NCBI RefSeq assembly: GCF_028752835.1
Contig: NZ_CP087952.1
Span: 601,041 to 665,040, forward strand
Origin: Desulfosarcina sp. BuS5
GTDB lineage: Bacteria > Desulfobacterota > Desulfobacteria > Desulfobacterales > BuS5
Direction: 5' to 3'
DNA: 64,000 nt
The notes beneath the pieces are model-generated. The model saw nothing but the letters and a program-made list of their open reading frames with translations. It was not told where the DNA came from and made no database searches. Positions 44,745 to 52,191 of the stretch are shown piece after piece (the first letter of the stretch is position 1; every line of letters begins with the position of its first letter). Made by a program: the position numbers and the translations under genes.

Positions 44745-44905
44745 GTAACCGTTCACGGTTTACGGTTGAAAATAGAACGGTAACGCCGGCAACACTGGTT
44801 ATGTGGGAATCAATGGTAACACCACAATTTCAACAACAACTCAACCATGGGAACGTAAACTCTGACAAAAATGTCAGCCGTGAACCGGCAATCGTGAACG
44901 GTTAC
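44745..44905. repeat. Miniature element with GTAACCGTTCAC ends, copy 3
   Basis: It runs from GTAACCGTTCAC (44745) to GTGAACGGTTAC (44894-44905), 161 bases long, with an internal copy of the TTCACGGTTTACGGTTGAA edge. It is the downstream flank of the radical SAM cassette. Confidence 0.7.
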
Positions 44906-44938
44906 GAATAAATAAATAAAGGACCGCTTCAAAAAAAA

Positions 44939-44966
44939 AGCAGCGCTTAATTGCTTAAGCGCTGCT
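44939..44966 (-). terminator. Minus-strand intrinsic terminator
   Basis: AGCAGCGCTTAA and TTAAGCGCTGCT form a perfect 12-bp stem with a TTGC loop, preceded on the plus strand by nine A residues, which give a T run on the minus strand. It would stop transcripts coming from the IS element at 45277 or from a lost gene. Confidence 0.8.
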
Positions 44967-45267
44967 CTCACCTTGAAGGGTACAAGGAATTTAAGGGAAG
45001 TGAAAATTAAAAAGCCCGATTTCAAATAATACCGTTATTGCTCTCCGATACACATCTTGTGTTAATTATACTTTTTTTTTAAAGTTTGAAGATGACCGGT
45101 GAACAAGATGCACGCGCATCATTGAAGCATTTACCGTGCTTTATTTTTTAAATAAGCAAAAAGCATGCAAAGATTTTTAAAAAAAATAAAAATATTTAAA
45201 AATATAAAATTTCAAATAGTTGTGACCGATTAACTGTTGTCCAAAAAAAATATTTTTTATAATATCC

Positions 45268-45276
45268 AAAAATATG
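45268..45276. other. Left 9-bp target duplication of the IS element
   Basis: AAAAATATG stands at 45268-45276 and again at 46585-46593 directly outside the ends of the IS4-type element. Confidence 0.9.
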
Positions 45277-46584
45277 CAGTAGTGTCCGGTTAAGTTTTTG
45301 CATATAGCATTTGCTCTTTGATAATCAGATTATTAGACCATACGTTTTTTTCGTCAGTACGTAATTCGTTCTGGATGGTATTTCTAAGCTGACGAATCCT
45401 CTTTATTGATACAGGTTCATTAAACTGTTCATGGCAGTATATGGCCATAAGCAGGTAGGTTATTAACCCCGCAAGGATTTGAACCATCAGGCCATATCTA
45501 CTGTGAGCAATCAAGTGGTACACTTTTAAATGTTTCTTCCACCATTTGAAAAAAGTTTCGATATCCCATCTAAGCTTATAAACGGTTGCAACCTGCTCGG
45601 CTGTAAGATCATAACGATCAGTTGCCACAAAATATTTGACACCGGCAATTTTATAACCAACCAGTCGAACCGGCTTTCTGGTCTGGTTTACCCCAGGAGT
45701 GCCAAGAAGAACCACAGCATCATAAAAAATATAGCTGTCGGGATCAACAGGCTGCTCTTTGATAATAGTTCTTGTTGTTTTCGCTTTGATGCGGCAAACA
45801 AAATGTTTTTTTTCATCCTGAAGAAGATCAAAATCCTTATGTGATTGATACCCCCGATCCATGATTCCTGTTTGGCCTTTTGTAAGGATAGACCTGACAA
45901 AGGGGCGTTCAGCGCCATTTCCATTTGTCAGATGAATTTTTATAGGAATCTTGCGATTGACATCAAAGCCGAAATGGCCTTTTGCTTTTTTAGCGCCTTT
46001 TCTGTAATCAGCCCAGTACATGGACAGAACTGCATCAATTAAAGATCCATCAATGGAAACGAGTTCACCGAGATCTGAATAATTTGATGGTAAAGCATTT
46101 TGTGCCTGGCTGCAAAGAGCTTGAAAAACATATTCAAGCTGTTCAAGCCCTCGAGAATTGATAATTTCGGAAAAACTGCTACGACTGATCCCTCCATCTG
46201 GAGCGACACATTCTTTGGCAAAATCGTCTTCTTTAAGGTGTTGAATAAGATCACGAGCTGATTCATGTTCTTGTAGATGGAAAAATATCAGTGCGTGAAG
46301 CTGATCTTCAAAAGTCATTTTCAATGGCCTGTGACCTCGGGATTTAAGCTGTGGCGTGTCAGGAAAAATCTTTTGCAAAGGTTTGAGAAATCGAGCATGA
46401 GATTGGGGATTAAAATTCTTTTTTGGGATATTGAATATGTCCATTTTTGTCTTAACTCCTTGTTATAATTATATTTTATAACAAAACGATAAAAAATTTT
46501 TATTTGGTTTGTCAAGTAAAAAATGAACATTTTTCTAATTTTTTTATCCCATATAACATGCAAAAACCTAACCGGACACTACTG
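45277..46584. mobile_element. Complete IS4-type insertion sequence, 1308 bp
   Basis: The ends CAGTAGTGTCCGGTTA (45277) and TAACCGGACACTACTG (ending 46584) are inverted repeats continuing to GTTTTTGCA/TGCAAAAAC with one change. A 9-bp target duplication AAAAATATG flanks it, so it arrived by simple transposition and is likely recent. Confidence 0.93.
45290..46444 (-). CDS. IS4-family transposase
   Basis: The 384-residue protein is complete. The DDE residues are seen in LVSIDGSLIDAV, GIMDRGYQSHKDF and the Y-x2-R-W-x2-E signature (YKLRWDIETFFKWW), the YREK-like block of the IS4 group. An HTH-like N-terminal region precedes. It reads on the minus strand and fills the element. No internal stop or frameshift is seen. 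Confidence 0.93.
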   Translation of the reverse strand: MDIFNIPKKNFNPQSHARFLKPLQKIFPDTPQLKSRGHRPLKMTFEDQLHALIFFHLQEHESARDLIQHLKEDDFAKECVAPDGGISRSSFSEIINSRGLEQLEYVFQALCSQAQNALPSNYSDLGELVSIDGSLIDAVLSMYWADYRKGAKKAKGHFGFDVNRKIPIKIHLTNGNGAERPFVRSILTKGQTGIMDRGYQSHKDFDLLQDEKKHFVCRIKAKTTRTIIKEQPVDPDSYIFYDAVVLLGTPGVNQTRKPVRLVGYKIAGVKYFVATDRYDLTAEQVATVYKLRWDIETFFKWWKKHLKVYHLIAHSRYGLMVQILAGLITYLLMAIYCHEQFNEPVSIKRIRQLRNTIQNELRTDEKNVWSNNLIIKEQMLYAKT

Positions 46585-46667
46585 AAAAATATGACATTTT
46601 GTGTCATTATTATGACGTTTTTTGTCACTCTGAATTTATTTTTGCGCGAACCCTAAGGAGAGATACT

Positions 46668-47051
46668 ATGGATTTGATATCAACAGACAAGGCTCCGGCG
46701 GCTATCGGACCCTATTCTCAAGCCGTGAAAACAGGCGGTTTACTTTTTTGTTCCGGCCAAATCGGAATAGACCCATCTACGGGGCGACTTTCCGGGAATG
46801 ACATAAACTCGCAAACAAAACAGGTCTTGAATAACTTGAAGGCGGTCCTGCTGGCATCAGGACTTTCGCCGGCGGATGTTGTCAAGACTACCATCTTTCT
46901 TGTTAACATGGATGATTTCTCAACCGTGAATGAAATTTACGGCATGGAATTCGGCGATCATAAACCGGCCAGAGCTACCGTGCAGGCAGCCGGTTTACCA
47001 CTGGGCGCTTTGGTAGAGATAGAATGTATGGCAGAGATAAAAAAAGCATGA
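46668..47051 (+). CDS. ridA: RidA-family enamine/imine deaminase
   Basis: The 127-residue protein begins MDLISTDKAPAAIGPYSQAV with the GPYSQ and the FCSGQIGIDP and VNMDDFSTVNEIY motifs and the ARATVQAAGLPLGALVEIE C-terminus with the catalytic arginine. RidA hydrolyses reactive 2-aminoacrylate and related imines from PLP enzymes. ATG 46668 follows AAGGAG; a frame open to 46599 has no ribosome site. Its stop overlaps the next ATG as ATGA. Confidence 0.95.
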   Translation: MDLISTDKAPAAIGPYSQAVKTGGLLFCSGQIGIDPSTGRLSGNDINSQTKQVLNNLKAVLLASGLSPADVVKTTIFLVNMDDFSTVNEIYGMEFGDHKPARATVQAAGLPLGALVEIECMAEIKKA

Positions 47052-48316
47052 AAATATTAGTAGCGGAAGACAATCCTGTAATTGCTGAACTTCTTAATAA
47101 AACCCTGACAAAGGATGGCCACAGGGTCGTACTTGCAGAAAACGGACAAAAAGCCTGGGAGCTTTTTAAGGAACAAAGATTCAAAATGGTTATCTCGGAC
47201 TGGATGATGCCTGAAATGGATGGGATAACTTTATGCAATAAAATCAGGGCTGAAAAATTATCCCATTATGTGTATATTATTCTTCAGACTACCAGGGATC
47301 AGTTGCCGGATACGCTCAAGGGGTTTAAGGCCGGCGTCGATGACTACATCTCCAAACCATATCATCCGGAAGAAATAAGAGCAAGAGTACGTTCCGGTTT
47401 GCGTATAATCAAACTGGAACAGAAAGTTCTTGAAGAAAAAAATGAAATACTGAAAAAACATAAAGAGCTTGAAGAAAGCTATATGGATATTATTCGGCTT
47501 TTATCATCTCTTATTGAGATGCTAAACCCTGTGCTGGGGGAATATATGAAGCATGCGGGCAGGCTGTCCAGGGAGACAGCCGAAGCTTTAGGCCTTGAAA
47601 AAGAGCTGGCTGATCAGATTGAAATCGCCGGCCTGTTTCATGATATCGGCCTGCTCGGTCTTCCTGAACTTATGCTGTTAAAAGATGAAATAGAGATGGA
47701 TAAGACGGAACTGGGCTTATACACACAGCACCCCCTCATAGCATCATTAAGTTTTGAGGCCGTAAAAAGGCTTTCCGGGGTAAGTGGGATAATCCTGAGC
47801 CATCATGAAAATTTTGATGGCAGCGGTTTCCCGAACGGCTTAAAAGAATTTCAAATACCGATAGGAGCACGAATTGTTGCGGCGGTTTCAGATTACTGCA
47901 AAATCATTCACACCTGGCCTGCTGGTATCGAAGAAATCAAAAAAAGGGCAGCGGATAATTTTGGCCGGGAAATCACGGAAAGTTGTGATTCCAATGATCC
48001 TGACACTTTAAATAAACAGATTGCAAAAAAAGCCCTGGAAATTGGAAGCAACAGTAAATATGACGCCGATGTTGTTGAAAAGCTGATAAAAATTACAGGA
48101 AAAACAGGAACCGGAGAAGGCCGGGAATGGGTAGCTATTAAAGATTTAAAAGAAGGGATGAAGCTTGCAAAAGAGTTATGTTTAAAAGACGGAAGGCACT
48201 TACTTTCCAATGGTGTGGTATTAAATGCAGCATCAATAGGTTCAATACAAAAGTTAAAAGATTTTAATGTTTTAGATGACCGGATTTTTGTAACATATGG
48301 AAAATTATCTGTTTGA
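47048..48316 (+). CDS. Response regulator with degenerate HD-GYP domain
   Basis: The 422-residue protein has an N-terminal receiver (acceptor D51 in VISDWMMPEMDG, K-P in YISKPY) and a C-terminal HD domain. The HD motif reads HDIGLLGLP instead of HDIGK-x-x-x-P, and the GYP signature reads HHENFDGSGFPNG. Loss of the lysine and the GYP tyrosine leaves c-di-GMP hydrolysis uncertain. It begins at ATG 47048, overlapping the ridA stop, so it is coupled with ridA. It converges with the FapA-like gene, sharing 12 bases. Confidence 0.85.
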   Translation: MKILVAEDNPVIAELLNKTLTKDGHRVVLAENGQKAWELFKEQRFKMVISDWMMPEMDGITLCNKIRAEKLSHYVYIILQTTRDQLPDTLKGFKAGVDDYISKPYHPEEIRARVRSGLRIIKLEQKVLEEKNEILKKHKELEESYMDIIRLLSSLIEMLNPVLGEYMKHAGRLSRETAEALGLEKELADQIEIAGLFHDIGLLGLPELMLLKDEIEMDKTELGLYTQHPLIASLSFEAVKRLSGVSGIILSHHENFDGSGFPNGLKEFQIPIGARIVAAVSDYCKIIHTWPAGIEEIKKRAADNFGREITESCDSNDPDTLNKQIAKKALEIGSNSKYDADVVEKLIKITGKTGTGEGREWVAIKDLKEGMKLAKELCLKDGRHLLSNGVVLNAASIGSIQKLKDFNVLDDRIFVTYGKLSV

Positions 48317-50131
48317 TATTTTCATATGCCATAGATTCCGTTCCTTTGAGTTCGTTCCTTTTCTTTCGCTGATTGTAGCGCCTTGAAGCATCTCTTCAAC
48401 CTTGATGGAAGAGTGCCTGCCATTGACTGCTGTGCCTGGATATATTTTGCCGGATGCTTTTAAAATCGCTATGCCTTTGTCCAATTCTGATTTTTTGTTT
48501 ATTTCGTGAATCTTGTCCTGAAATTCATCAATTTTATCTTTGCAGCTCTTTATTACGAGTTCTGTTTCATTAATTTTCTGCAGCTCATGTTCATCCTCAT
48601 CCATCAATCCGGCCACGATTTTATCAATTTCGCGAATTTTTTTTTCCAATACAGCTATCCTGCCGGCATCGCCTTCAGGCGAGTCGAGCAGGCCTCTACG
48701 CTCAATAATATATCTATCCTGAATCTGGGCAATATCTCCCAGTTTGGTATTTAACAGATCTGATTTTTCCTTAAATGTCAAAAGCCCTGGGGTAATCTCA
48801 TCAATCTTCTGTTTTTCATCCGTGATTTTTTTTTTTAGAGCAACTACATCCCTTTTGGCTCTAAAATCGATCCCCACGGTAAGTTGGCTCGGGGCGGCTG
48901 ATTCTGAACCAATATTACCAGCTTTAATGCCTTTTTTAGCTGAAATTTCAGATGCAAAGACACTTTCCTCGACTATACACCGGCCGCTTGTTTCAATTAT
49001 GGATTCCGCTATCTCTGTTTCCACATTCATATTTCCAAGCGCCACTATATTCGACTTACGAATATGTCCGGCCTTTATGCTCCCATCATTTCTGATCCTG
49101 GCACCAAAGATTCCTTCATAAACAACAATATCGTTTAAGACCGAGATGTCAGCATCAAAAATTCCCTCTGCGCGCAGGCTTTTTGCTTTTACCTGATAAC
49201 CTTTAAGCACCACGCCGTCTACTTCGACATGACCATCAAAATCGATATGCCCGGTTTTAATCCCGACATCCCCTGCTATCTTCAGAACAGGGGATACTTC
49301 CAGCATCCCGTCGCCGGAAATCACGGGCTGTCCCTTTTCAGTGGAATAGAACTTTCGGCCGTCTTCCGTTTTTTCGACCCCCTTTCCGCATGAAATAATT
49401 GCCTTATTATATTTCAAAGGGGGTATGGCCTTTTTATATATATTGATGCCGGGGGCACCCTCTTTCCCGGGTATAATTTCAGCCAAAAGCGCACCCGAAT
49501 CAACTTGGGCAATTTTGCCCCGATTCTTCCAATCCATGGTGCCCTCATCTGTCAGTGTGCCGACCCGCAAAGGATCCCTGTCAAAAAAATATTTTATTTG
49601 CTCAGACGTTCCGGATCCAGGCATAGTGCCGGATGCAACTTTTAATGTAAAATTTTGTTCCTGCGCGTTTTCAATATGCCTGTTTATAGAATCATCATCC
49701 AATATCCCGTAAATGACACCTTTCTTTTCCAAAAGAGTTTTTATATCATCTGCCGTAATACTTGTTTCAGCCTCTCCATTAAAGGAAACAACTGCTGCCA
49801 GCTTATCATCCGAAATTGTTAATTCCAGAACAGAATTTTTTTCCTCAGATTCAGGCATGGAAGCATTGGCCAACTTGCCCTCATCATATAGGTCAGCGCC
49901 TGTTTGTGAATCCTGGGATTGGGAGCTTGAGAGCAATAAAAAATCATCCTTCCGGCATTTTGGTATAACCCCTTGATTAACCAGTATATCAACGACAGGG
50001 GTAAAGATTTTTGTTTCGGAAAATATTCTTTTTTGTTCTTTTATGGCACGATAAAATTCTTCATTGCCGACCAGTCCCTTTTTAACCGCTATCATGCCCA
50101 ATCTGTGATCAAGAAGTTCTGCTATATCCAT
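48305..50131 (-). CDS. FapA-like DUF342 polymer-binding protein
   Basis: The 608-residue protein has a DUF342/FapA core with parallel beta-helix repeats (GDVGIKTGHIDFDGHVEVDG, FDADISVLNDIVVYEG) and a coiled-coil end (KKKITDEKQKIDEITPGL). FapA proteins are widespread, and some bind polyanions or support cell-surface structures; the role here is unknown. It lacks a signal peptide. Its last codons overlap the convergent HD-GYP gene. Confidence 0.82.
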   Translation of the reverse strand: MDIAELLDHRLGMIAVKKGLVGNEEFYRAIKEQKRIFSETKIFTPVVDILVNQGVIPKCRKDDFLLLSSSQSQDSQTGADLYDEGKLANASMPESEEKNSVLELTISDDKLAAVVSFNGEAETSITADDIKTLLEKKGVIYGILDDDSINRHIENAQEQNFTLKVASGTMPGSGTSEQIKYFFDRDPLRVGTLTDEGTMDWKNRGKIAQVDSGALLAEIIPGKEGAPGINIYKKAIPPLKYNKAIISCGKGVEKTEDGRKFYSTEKGQPVISGDGMLEVSPVLKIAGDVGIKTGHIDFDGHVEVDGVVLKGYQVKAKSLRAEGIFDADISVLNDIVVYEGIFGARIRNDGSIKAGHIRKSNIVALGNMNVETEIAESIIETSGRCIVEESVFASEISAKKGIKAGNIGSESAAPSQLTVGIDFRAKRDVVALKKKITDEKQKIDEITPGLLTFKEKSDLLNTKLGDIAQIQDRYIIERRGLLDSPEGDAGRIAVLEKKIREIDKIVAGLMDEDEHELQKINETELVIKSCKDKIDEFQDKIHEINKKSELDKGIAILKASGKIYPGTAVNGRHSSIKVEEMLQGATISERKGTNSKERNLWHMKISNR

Positions 50132-50289
50132 ACCTAATAATATTGGTAATTACATGAAAAACTTTAATTCCAAATACAAATCCGGTATTAAAATTCATAT
50201 GTCGCACCGCTTTTTACCGATTTGAATTTGGTACGGTACCGGCATTGTATTCGGTTTTGGGTCAGTTCATCTTTTTATATTATTTGGTA
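50132..50289. other. Spacer upstream of the FapA-like gene, no gene
   Basis: About 160 bases with no frame. The promoter of the FapA-like gene must lie here on the minus strand, but no clear -35/-10 pair is visible. The repeat element C follows at 50290. Confidence 0.4.
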
Positions 50290-50394
50290 TATAGATTGTT
50301 AGATAATTGATTTCATAAGGCCAGAGGGAGGAGGGCGTATTGTAATACTCCGACGACCGATAACGCAGTGAAATTATTTATGTGACAATCTATA
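50290..50394. repeat. TATAGATTG-type miniature element, copy C
   Basis: It has the same ends as copy A in reverse orientation, including the core with GTATTGTAATAC and ccgacgaccgataacgcagt. It lies downstream of tatC. Confidence 0.72.
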
Positions 50395-50425
50395 GATTTT
50401 TGCAAAAGCGATAGTCCCTTAACCG

Positions 50426-51151
50426 TTACTCTTTTTTTTTGCCGAATATTTTAGCACCGATTATACTGACTTCATATAATACCATTAACGGAAAGGCCAT
50501 CATGAGTTGAGTGATAACATCAGGAGGTGTTAAGATTGCCGCGCCTGCAAAGAATATCAGCATAGCATATTTCCTGTTTTTCTTTAAAAATTCCACAGAA
50601 ACAATACCAAGCCGGGCCAGAAAAGTAATAACAATAGGAAGCTCAAAAACGACCCCAAAGGCAAGCAGCAGTTTTGAGGCAAAGGTTAGATACTCTTTCA
50701 TTGACGGCAGGGGACGGATAGACTCGGACGCAAACCCCAAAAAAAATTTAAAACCAAAAGGGAAAACAATAAAGTATCCGAAAAAAGCGCCGCCCACAAA
50801 AAAAAGTGTCGAGAGAAAAACAATGGGAATAAGGAGCTTACGTTCCTTTTGATAAAGGCCCGGAGCAACAAATAACCAGAACTGATAGAGGAGCACAGGA
50901 GCAGCCAGAATTATACCGGCCAGCAATGCCACCTTCAAATATGTGAAAAACGCCTCGGGCAGGCCTGTAAATATTAGCTTATCACCAGACTGCATGATCC
51001 TCATTAAAGGCCGCGTCAAAATCTGAAAAATTTTTTCCTTAAAAAAATAAGCAACCGCAAACCCCGCGCCAATAGCAATGGAACAGGTTATAAGGCGCGT
51101 TCTTAGCTCCTCCAGGTGGGCGGTAAAAGGGATTTTATATTCTTCATTCAC
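50426..51151 (-). CDS. tatC: Sec-independent protein translocase TatC
   Basis: The 241-residue membrane protein has the N-terminal HLEELRTRLI signature, about six spans, and the conserved FVVFELPIVITFLARLG-like region (VFELPIVITFLARLG). It forms the receptor for twin-arginine signal peptides with TatB. It overlaps the upstream tatB by four bases, so the two are co-translated. Confidence 0.97.
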   Translation of the reverse strand: MNEEYKIPFTAHLEELRTRLITCSIAIGAGFAVAYFFKEKIFQILTRPLMRIMQSGDKLIFTGLPEAFFTYLKVALLAGIILAAPVLLYQFWLFVAPGLYQKERKLLIPIVFLSTLFFVGGAFFGYFIVFPFGFKFFLGFASESIRPLPSMKEYLTFASKLLLAFGVVFELPIVITFLARLGIVSVEFLKKNRKYAMLIFFAGAAILTPPDVITQLMMAFPLMVLYEVSIIGAKIFGKKKE

Positions 51152-51507
51152 TGCTCTGTAGATCCTTCTTTTTTGTACGGCGATTCTGCTTCATTCCCTT
51201 TTCCAGTTATCATTCCTTTGGACGGGTCATCCATTTTTTGAGTATGATCATCGCCAGAGCCTTTTGTGCCGGAAGATTTAACATCAACTATTTCCTTGAT
51301 ATCATTGCTAACATCATCAAAAGTTTTTTTTACAACGCTGACTTCATCATCCACATCAAATGAATCCTTAAAGTCAGACGCCGTCTTTTTAAACTCATTG
51401 ATTATACGTCCTATTTTTGTTGCAATTTCAGGAAGCTTTTCAGGCCCGACAACAATAAGCGCGATAGCCAGAATCAGGATCAATTCCGGCATACTTATGC
51501 CAAACAT
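51148..51507 (-). CDS. tatB: Twin-arginine translocase TatB
   Basis: The 119-residue protein starts with one membrane span (MPELILILAIALIVVGPEKL) that includes the GPEKLP hinge of TatA/B, followed by an amphipathic helix (IGRIINEFKKTASDFKDSF) and a polar tail. The long acidic tail is closer to TatB. TatA is not in the window. It is read before tatC in the same unit. Confidence 0.88.
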   Translation of the reverse strand: MFGISMPELILILAIALIVVGPEKLPEIATKIGRIINEFKKTASDFKDSFDVDDEVSVVKKTFDDVSNDIKEIVDVKSSGTKGSGDDHTQKMDDPSKGMITGKGNEAESPYKKEGSTEQ

Positions 51508-51519
51508 ATTTTTTTCTCC

Positions 51520-51618
51520 TATAGATCGTCACATAAATAATTCCACTGCGTTATCGGTCGTCGGGTAGGGGTTCAAGATTTTGAACATAGGGTTTAAGAT
51601 TTTAAACCCCTACTATAG
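51520..51618. repeat. TATAGATTG-type miniature element, copy D (right end altered)
   Basis: It begins tatagatcgtcacataaata and carries the family's ttatcggtcg and a GGGGTTCAAGATTTTGAAC hairpin, but the right end (taaacccctactatagacc) does not match the left. Its edge supplies the last codons and stop of the gene at 51613. Confidence 0.6.
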
Positions 51619-51975
51619 ACCTAACCAGTTTTGGTATATTTCAGGCCTTTTTTTCCTGATTTTACGCCGTTTTGCCGGTATGATCTGCCAGCGGATTTCA
51701 GATCCTTCCCTTACTTCTTGAATATCTTCCAGAACTCTCTTGACAATAAGCTTATGTATCCGGCCGATCGCATCGGCATTGCACTTGCCGCAATGACAAG
51801 TAGTGATACACGATAAAGCCATCTTCTCCCATTCTTCACGTGTCTCTGCTGGAAGCTCACTTAACCCCTCGCTTAAATGCAGACATCCACCTTGCAGCAT
51901 ATTCCATTTTTCAAGCCACACATCAGCCGCCTGCCTGAAACTTGCGTATAAATTATCATGTAAAAAACGATTCAT
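51613..51975 (-). CDS. Small cysteine-containing protein of unknown function
   Basis: The 120-residue protein has a C-x-C-x2-C motif (CHCGKCNADAIGR) preceded by SCITTC, and a basic C-terminus (PAKRRKIRKKRPEIYQNWLG). No family is recognised. GGAG lies 9 bases before ATG 51975. It is close to tatB but on the far side of element D, and its final residues come from the repeat, so the native 3' end may have been lost. Confidence 0.6.
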   Translation of the reverse strand: MNRFLHDNLYASFRQAADVWLEKWNMLQGGCLHLSEGLSELPAETREEWEKMALSCITTCHCGKCNADAIGRIHKLIVKRVLEDIQEVREGSEIRWQIIPAKRRKIRKKRPEIYQNWLGL

Positions 51976-52046
51976 CTGCTCTGCTCCGACATTCGTTGAT
52001 TGTAAAATTTTTCTTTTTTAAAGGATAAATTTTTCATAATTTGTTC

Positions 52047-52191
52047 AATCTATCAACAAAAAAACTTGGCATAGTAGGGGCAGAATCCATTTCTGCCCCC
52101 GTATCATTTCGGCGGATATGGAATCCGCCCCTACTCGGCCGAATGTTTTGACCGATAATAGAGTGAAATTATTTATATGAAAATCTATATT
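52047..52191. repeat. Element E: nested hairpins with a TATAGATTG-type right end
   Basis: The right half has accgataatagagtgaaatta and then tttatatgaaaatctatata, the family's right end. To the left are two hairpin pairs: GGGGCAGAATCC with inverse and GGCGGAT with inverse (CGCCCCTACT). The insert differs from copies A to D. Confidence 0.5.

Noticed and set aside
44810-45025. A 71-residue minus-strand frame between the radical SAM cassette and the IS
   Set aside because: It spans a terminator hairpin and a miniature element, so coding is unlikely.
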